Source of the DNA: Diadema setosum
Lineage: Eukaryota; Echinodermata; Echinoidea; Diadematoida; Diadematidae
NCBI GenBank assembly: GCA_033980235.1
Contig: CM067075.1
Span: 33,428,385 to 33,492,384, forward strand
Direction of reading: 5' to 3'
DNA length: 64,000 nucleotides
Positions within the stretch are counted from its first letter, which is position 1; every line of letters begins with the position of its first letter. The translations under genes were made by a program, and so were the position numbers. A model generated the notes under the pieces. It ran no database searches. It was not told the origin of the DNA and saw nothing but the letters and a program-made list of their open reading frames with translations. This document shows positions 60,312 to 64,000 of this stretch, piece after piece.

Positions 60312-63300
60312 TCAAGCTCGCGACAAAGCGTCTGCTAATTTGTTGTCCTTTCCTGCTATGTGCACAATTCTCAGTGGGTACGGTTGGAGAATCAAACTCC
60401 AACGGAAGAGACGCTGATTTTTGTGCTTGAAGCGTTCTAAGAATGTCAATGGGTTATGGTCAGTGTACACCACGATGTCTCTTCCACCGTCCAAATACGC
60501 TTCGAAATGTTGCACGGCTAGAACGACACTGAGGCATTCCTTCTCCACAGTTGAATACTTTTGCTGATGGCGATTCAGTTTTTTTGAGAAGAAACACACG
60601 GGTTTGCTGTGTCCGTTGTCGTCATCCTGAAGTAGCACGGCTCCTACTCCTCGGTCACTAGCATCTGTAGCTAGCTGGAAGCTCCTCTCGAAGTTTGGTG
60701 CGATAAGCACGGGATCGTTCATGAGGACGGCCTTCAGCTTCTGGAACGCATCCTGGCAGCTCGCCGACCACTGGAACGTTGTACCCTTTTTCAACAGGTC
60801 CGTCAAGGGCACCACCAGGTGACTGAAGTTGGGAACGAATCTCCGGTAGAATCCGCACATTCCCAAGAAGCGCTGGAGCTCCCGTTTCGATGACGGCACT
60901 GGAAAGTCCACGATGGCTCGGACCTTAGCATCTCGTGGTGCGACGCTACCTCGGCCTACCTTGTGACCTAGGTAAGTCACACAAGCTTTCCCGAACTCGC
61001 ATTTGGCCAGATTCACCACGAGTCCTGCATGTGACAACCTCCGGAACAGCTCTCGAAGATGAGCAACATGCTCCTCCCACGTATTGCTGAAAACCAACAC
61101 ATCGTCTATATAGACAACACAGTTATCATGACCAGCAATAACTCGATTCATCATCCGTTGAAAAGTTGCGGGGGAATTTTTCATCCCGAATGGCATGACA
61201 CGACACTGGTATAACCCGGAGGGCGTGACAAACGCCGAGATCTCTCTTGCATCTTTGTCCAATGGCACCTGCCAATACCCTTTCATCAAATCCAATTTGC
61301 TGACATACTCAGCACTTCCTACCCGATCAATACATTCCTCTATCAAAGGAAGCGGAAATGAATCAGTCTTGGTTATGGTATTGACCTTCCTGTAATCTAT
61401 ACAAAACCTGGACGTTCCGTCTGCCTTTGGGACTAGCACTACTGGGGAACTCCAGTTTGAGTTACTAGGCTCTATGATTCCATTTGCAAGCATGAAATCT
61501 ATCTCCCTATCCACCTGTTCTCTCTTAGCAGGATGAATCCGATATGGATGCTGCTTTATGGGTGCATTTTCACCCACATCTACTGTATGAACAGTATCTT
61601 TCGCACAGCCCAATTTATCACTGCAAACCTCCGGAAATTCCTGGAAGATGTCGACAACATCTTGCCTCTCCGAATCAGACAAATGATTGAGCAGTAACTC
61701 TGGATTTTCTAGTGCCTTTGAGTTCTCTACTCGCGGAATCATTCCTGACTTGAAACTCACACTCTGAGAATCTGGAACATCATTTTCGAGCTCTTCTGCA
61801 CTTTTCTCAGCACTGTGCAAGACACTCTCACTCACAACTGCACCTACATCTTCTACACGTTCATGGTATTTCTTCAACATATTAACGTGACAAACTCTCT
61901 TGGTTTTTCTACGATCAGGCATGCTCACCACATAAGTCTCCTTCCCAAGCTTCCTCTCTACTACATAGGGACCACTGAATTTAGCCTTCAATGCATCTCC
62001 TGGCAATGGAAGTAGAATCAAGACTTTGTCTCCAACCTCAAACACACGACTCTTTGCCTTTCGGTCAAAGATTTCCTTCATTGTCTGTTGCGAAGACTTC
62101 AAGTGTTCTCTCGCCACTTCATTCGCTCTCACAAGACGCTCTCTGAACATGGAAATGTAGTCTAAGGCATTGGAATCCTTGTCTTCCTCATCAGACAACA
62201 GCTGCTCTTTCACAACTTTCAGGGGTCCTCTTGGCTCATGCCCAAACACCAACTCAAAGGGGGAGAATCCAGTGGATTCATTAGGCACTTCACGAGCAGC
62301 GAAGAGAAGAAAAGGGATCCCTTTATCCCAGTCCCTGGGATTATCCTGACAGTAGACCTTCAACATCGTCTTTAGCGTCTGATGGTACCTTTCTAAGGCC
62401 CCCTGTGATTGCGGGTGATATGCAGACGACTTGATCTGTTGAATACCAAGCTGGTACATCAACTCCTGAAAGACACGAGACATGAAATTGCTACCTTGAT
62501 CCGACTGTATTTCTTTTGGTAGCCCATACCTAGTAAAGAAAGTCAACAAGGCATCCAGAACTGACTTAGCAGTTATGCTCCTCAACGGAAATGCTTCTGC
62601 GTATCTCGTGGAAACATCCATCACAGTCAATAAATACTGACATCCTGACTTGGACTTCGGCAATGGACCAACGCAATCTACTATCACACGGCTAAATGGC
62701 TCCTCAAAAGCCGGAATAGGAATCAAAGGCGCAGGTCTAATGGCATGTTGTGGTTTTCCTACCACTTGACATTCATGACACGTTCGACAAAATTCAGACA
62801 CATCCTTTCTCATCTTGGGCCAGAAGAAATGAGTTCTAATTCTACACAAAGTCTTCTTGACACCCATGTGTCCAGCCATTGGAATTTCATGTGCAAGACG
62901 TAGAATTTCCTTTCGATACGGCAGAGGAACAACTATCTGGTCGACAACCGTCCAGTCCTCATCTGCGGGACGATCTGGAGGACGCCATTTCCTCATCAAA
63001 ACACCAGACTTTACATAGAAACATTCTGGCACTCCCTTCGCCTCATCTACAGTCAATGCACCCTCTCTCAACTTCAACAACTTCTCATCTTCCATCTGTG
63101 CTTTGATTAAAGCTGGCTGACTGAACACACCTTCTTCCCAACTTTGTTCTCTTTCATCTTCACTAGTCATCTTTCCAAAGAATGTGTCACCAAGAGAAAT
63201 TTCACTTTCAGACTCCTTTCTCTCACGCTCTGCTTCACTTGCTCGAAACCTTGTGACAGCACATGTTGGAAATACTTCTGGAAATTCATCGACAAGTTTT

Positions 63301-63998
63301 TCAGTTTCCTGCTCGTACACTGGGACTTCGGAAACAACCGGAAGAACACTCACTCGACCTCCTGCAAGGTCATTACCAAGCAAAAAGGAAACTCCATCCA
63401 TGGGGAGAAATGGAACAATTCCCACAATCACTTCCCCTGAAATCAGTCCACTATTCAAATTCACTCGGAATAGAGGGACTGCCTGCGTTCCTCCGTTGAC
63501 ATCATGTATCAGTACTTTTCTACCCGTGTTACAGTCTATGGGCATACTCTTCACATCTCCTACCATGAGGGACTGTGTAGCTCCAGTATCACGAAGGATG
63601 ACAACCGGTACTCTAACTTCAGCAATGGTAACTGTACCCTTGGAAATGAAGTCCTTGTACTTTTCATCTACACGACCACTTGAACGCGTATCTGTCATTT
63701 TTGAGACACTGCTTTTCACAACATTTGGATGACGCTGTTCATCACTTACACTTGACTTAACAAAGCCATTGGTGGCTGCTTGGAATTGTTTCTCTTTTGT
63801 TTCAGCATCTGAACTGTTCTGTGTACGTGTGTCTGCATGGACTAAACCATGTGTTGCTTTTTCCTTTTGTTTTTCTTTTGTTTCATTCTGTTCCAGCAAT
63901 CGCCTACATTCAGACTTAATGTGACCTGTTTTCCCACAGAAAAAGCATCTCACTTCTTTGTGTTGAGACCGTGGCGATTTTGGTCGCTCTTTCTGTGA
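60312..63998 (-). mobile_element. Gmr1-type Ty3/gypsy-like retrotransposon, Gag-Pol frame open to window edge
   Basis: One uninterrupted minus frame runs from the right edge to a stop after ALSRA at 60312. Counting from 63953, the domains are: CCHC zinc knuckle (3-16, C-x2-C-x4-H-x4-C); aspartic protease (DTG at 122-124, LLGND near 191); integrase zinc finger (H355, H362, C392, C395); and a DDE core (D426, D485, E521, with 35 residues between the last two). After a GPY motif at 661-663 come reverse transcriptase (YIDD at 948-951) and RNase H (TDAS near 1096, YTDH near 1163). Integrase thus precedes reverse transcriptase. This is the Ty1/copia-like order reported for deuterostome Gmr1 elements, although the RT and GPY motif are Ty3/gypsy-like. 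No stop or frameshift is visible. Gag upstream and the 5' LTR are outside. Confidence 0.92.
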
Positions 63999-64000
63999 TT

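Overview
The window looks like intron-rich, repeat-rich DNA of a marine invertebrate deuterostome, most likely an echinoderm such as a sea urchin. That assignment is inference. It rests on secreted genes built from six-cysteine CCP (Sushi) domains and HYR (hyalin repeat) domains on phase-1 exons, a Ty3/gypsy-like retroelement with the integrase-before-RT order described for deuterostome Gmr1 elements, many short inverted-repeat elements, and AT-rich introns with long poly-C/poly-G runs. Nothing looks bacterial. All recognisable coding sequence is on the minus strand, so genes read from high to low coordinates.

Region 1 (1-27.6 kb): one long secreted-protein gene model, here called gene B. It has a signal-peptide exon (27.6 kb), a small Arg-rich/Pro-rich exon (26.2 kb) and a HYR domain on two exons (25.3 and 23.4 kb). 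A large intron follows, then the array CCP (12.7), CCP with a one-base frame disruption (11.0), HYR (9.8), CCP (9.0), CCP (7.4), CCP (5.1), CCP (4.5), CCP (3.8), HYR on two exons (3.1 and 1.9), CCP (1.1) and a CCP cut by the window start. The splice phases I could work out agree throughout. Joining the 5' module to the distant CCP array is inference from strand and phase.

Region 2 (31-43 kb): a paralogous 5' module, gene A. Signal peptide (39.5 kb), Arg/Pro exon (36.8 kb), HYR part 1 (36.1 kb) and HYR part 2 (34.1 kb) have the same phases as in gene B. No CCP exon lies between A and B. A may therefore be a short gene, a decayed copy, or an alternative 5' module spliced to the shared array. 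The surrounding non-coding DNA is also duplicated. A third copy at about 14.1-19.0 kb keeps flanking and promoter-like blocks but lacks every coding exon.

Region 3 (53.3-57.0 kb): the last four exons of an armadillo-repeat protein resembling ANKAR. Its C-terminal codons and stop lie in the first unit of a 38-bp minisatellite that fills the region after the stop.

Region 4 (57.9-64.0 kb): low-complexity ATC repeats, then the 3' part of a retrotransposon. An uninterrupted frame of at least 1213 codons runs off the right edge and carries zinc knuckle, protease, integrase, reverse transcriptase and RNase H, in that order.

Between genes lie MITE-like elements, foldback repeats, an interstitial TTAGGG insertion with matching empty site, and many microsatellites. 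I saw no tRNA, rRNA or CRISPR array.
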